Of a DNA stretch of 64,000 bases, positions 62,574 to 64,000 are shown in pieces. Location: assembly GCA_019914945.1 (NCBI GenBank), contig CM034099.1, positions 7,502,001-7,566,000 of the forward strand. Direction: 5' to 3'. Numbering within the stretch: the first letter of the stretch is position 1; each line of letters opens with the position of its first letter. Origin of the DNA: Typha latifolia (lineage: Eukaryota; Streptophyta; Magnoliopsida; Poales; Typhaceae). The notes below the pieces were generated by a model that was given only the letters and a program-made list of their open reading frames with translations, was not told the origin of the DNA and ran no database searches. The position numbers and the translations under genes are program-made.

Positions 62574-64000
62574 ATGGGGGCTGGAAGAAAGACGGAGACG
62601 ATTCCTGTTTCAACTAAGCAGCAAATCGCTCCAATGCCATTGAATACCTCGGTATCTGCTCGTAATTTGCGTCAGGGTGACATTGGAGGAGTCATCTTTG
62701 GCTGCACGCACAACACCATGAAAGAATGCCTCTCGAAGCAGATATTCGGTTTGTTTTTGTACCTCATTTTTCCAATCGCATGCTATGCTTATCTTCTTGC
62801 TGTTTTCTCAGCTTAATTTCTGTTAAATTATCAATTCTAGAGTTAAATTGCATGTAATCACTGCAGTAAAAGATTGACGACCTTACAGGATCTTTTAAGA
62901 CATGTATACTTTTGGAGATTGTGTGTAGTTACTGGCTTACTGCAACTTATTTTATAGGATTGCCCTCACTGCACATCTCGTATGTGGGGAATATCAAACC
63001 TGGTCTGCCGCTATTCCTATTCAACTATAGTGATCGAAAATTGCATGGAATTTATGAGGCGGCAAGCGATGGCCAGATGAACATTGACCCATATGCATGG
63101 ACTGATGGGGGTACAAGAAGAACATCCTTTCCTGCACAGGTATTGTGGATGGAGAATTCCTTACTTAGCATGCTTCATTTGGAAGTTCAATCTAAGTACT
63201 TCTGGTATCTGTCTGTGATCAAGTATTGGCTATTTACATTCTTAAGGTTCGTATCTGCATCAAGAAACAATGCCTACCACTTCTAGAAAACCAGTTCAAG
63301 AAAGTAATCGAGGACAATTACTATCATTATAAACACTTTTGGTTTGAACTAGACCATGCACAAGTAGAAGGTCTAAAGATATTATTCAAACCTTATACTG
63401 TGCCTCTCAATATCAAGCAAGTTCCAGCAGTTTCAAAAGAGGAAAACCTTTCTAAAACTTTTCCAGCAACAAACTGGAAGATAACTGCTCGTGCAGGACA
63501 TATGAACACTGAGGCTGCTGTCACAAAGGATGCCAACTCCTTTGCTGTTTTGACAGATCCAAATAAGTTTGGGTCAGCTAACTGGGCTGATTGGGATGTT
63601 GAGCTTGCTAGCTCAAGTAAAACATCAACTAGTGCTCCGGATGATAGTGAAATCAAAGAGCAAATTTCAGACTGGGAATACTGTGATGAGACTGCTAGCA
63701 ACAGTCAGTTTGGTATTCATCCTGTCCCATGCGGAGACAATCAGAATCTATTGGACGAAAGTCCTGGTGTCAAGGGAGCAGAGACTGTGAAGAGCAACGA
63801 TGCAGTTGTTGACCTTCATCTGGATGGAGGGAGCCAGATTGTTCTGGAGGAAAGCTTGCATGCTAAAAGAGGGGAGACTTTGCAGGAATATCATTCAGGT
63901 TCCGATGATGTCAGGCTTGAAGCCAATGTACAGAAACTAAATGCTATATCAATTAAACGAGAATGCTCAAGTCCATCTTTCAATTACTGCGGTGATGATA
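62574..64000 (+). CDS. DCD (Development and Cell Death) domain protein, 3' part outside the window
   Basis: Exons 62574-62748, 62958-63139 and 63247 to the window end, giving about 370 residues with the last exon still open. After a short N-terminus (MGAGRKTETIPVSTKQQIAP) the DCD domain runs from about residue 39: GGVIFGCTHNTMKECLSKQI, FGLPSLHISYVGNIKPGLPL, FLFNYSDRKLHGIYEAASDG, then AWTDGG, FPAQVRI and FKKVIEDNYYHYKHFWFELD. The FGLP, the LFLFNYSDRKLHGI block and the PAQV block mark the family, which includes the B2/NRP proteins induced in stress and programmed cell death. Downstream is a long Ser/Asp/Glu-rich, probably disordered region (SANWADWDVELASSS and on). I chose ATG 62574 because the frame has no earlier ATG after the likely acceptor. 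What follows the DCD domain beyond 64000 would decide the subfamily. Confidence 0.92.

Overview
This is nuclear DNA from a flowering plant. The genes have many introns with GT-AG borders, the intergenic DNA is very AT-rich, and the transposons are plant types (Ty1-copia, a gypsy-type solo LTR, non-autonomous hAT elements). Several products are plant-specific families (LURP-one-related, PADRE/DUF4228, DCD, CAN nuclease). A monocot is plausible from the look of the proteins, but the species cannot be fixed from sequence alone. No RNA gene, CRISPR array or prokaryotic feature was seen.

Layout, left to right. (1) 0.7-7.9 kb, plus strand: 3' part of a TruA/PUS1-type tRNA pseudouridine synthase. 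(2) 9.0-10.4 kb, minus strand: a four-exon, 152-aa HLH-ACT regulator with a long (GA)n tract ending at its start codon. (3) 10.5-17.9 kb: AT-rich intergenic DNA. (4) 18.1-28.3 kb, plus strand: a three-exon LURP-one-related gene whose 9.2-kb first intron holds a degenerate copia element; the 3' LTR of that element was itself hit by a gypsy-type solo LTR and by a hAT element with a perfect 8-bp target-site duplication. (5) 29.4-30.8 kb: a second hAT element carrying a 5' fragment of the mitochondrial pyruvate dehydrogenase E1-alpha gene, inserted just upstream of (6) a six-exon Rab21-type GTPase gene (31.1-41.4 kb, plus). (7) 43.7-45.4 kb, minus: PIG-H, subunit of the first GPI-anchor enzyme, with a third hAT element in its 5' region (46.1-47.1 kb). 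(8) 48.4-50.1 kb, minus: a nine-exon Ca2+-dependent staphylococcal-nuclease-like gene. (9) 53.6-54.1 kb, minus: a single-exon PADRE gene, again with (GA)n just upstream of its ATG. (10) 55.9-59.9 kb: about 13 diverged copies of a ~300-bp unit that carries a tRNA D-arm/A-box-like motif. (11) 62.6 kb to the end, plus: the 5' part of a DCD-domain gene.

The genes are not a pathway or an operon. They are unrelated single-copy plant genes with roles in tRNA modification, transcription regulation, endosomal traffic, GPI-anchor synthesis, nuclease activity and stress response. The most interesting material is structural: the gene-fragment-carrying hAT at the Rab21 promoter, the ~300-bp array, the duplicated splice acceptor in the pseudouridine synthase gene, the nested transposons, and the (GA)n leaders abutting start codons. 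Exon borders were worked out by hand from reading frame, splice consensus and family similarity; all coding totals come out as whole codons.
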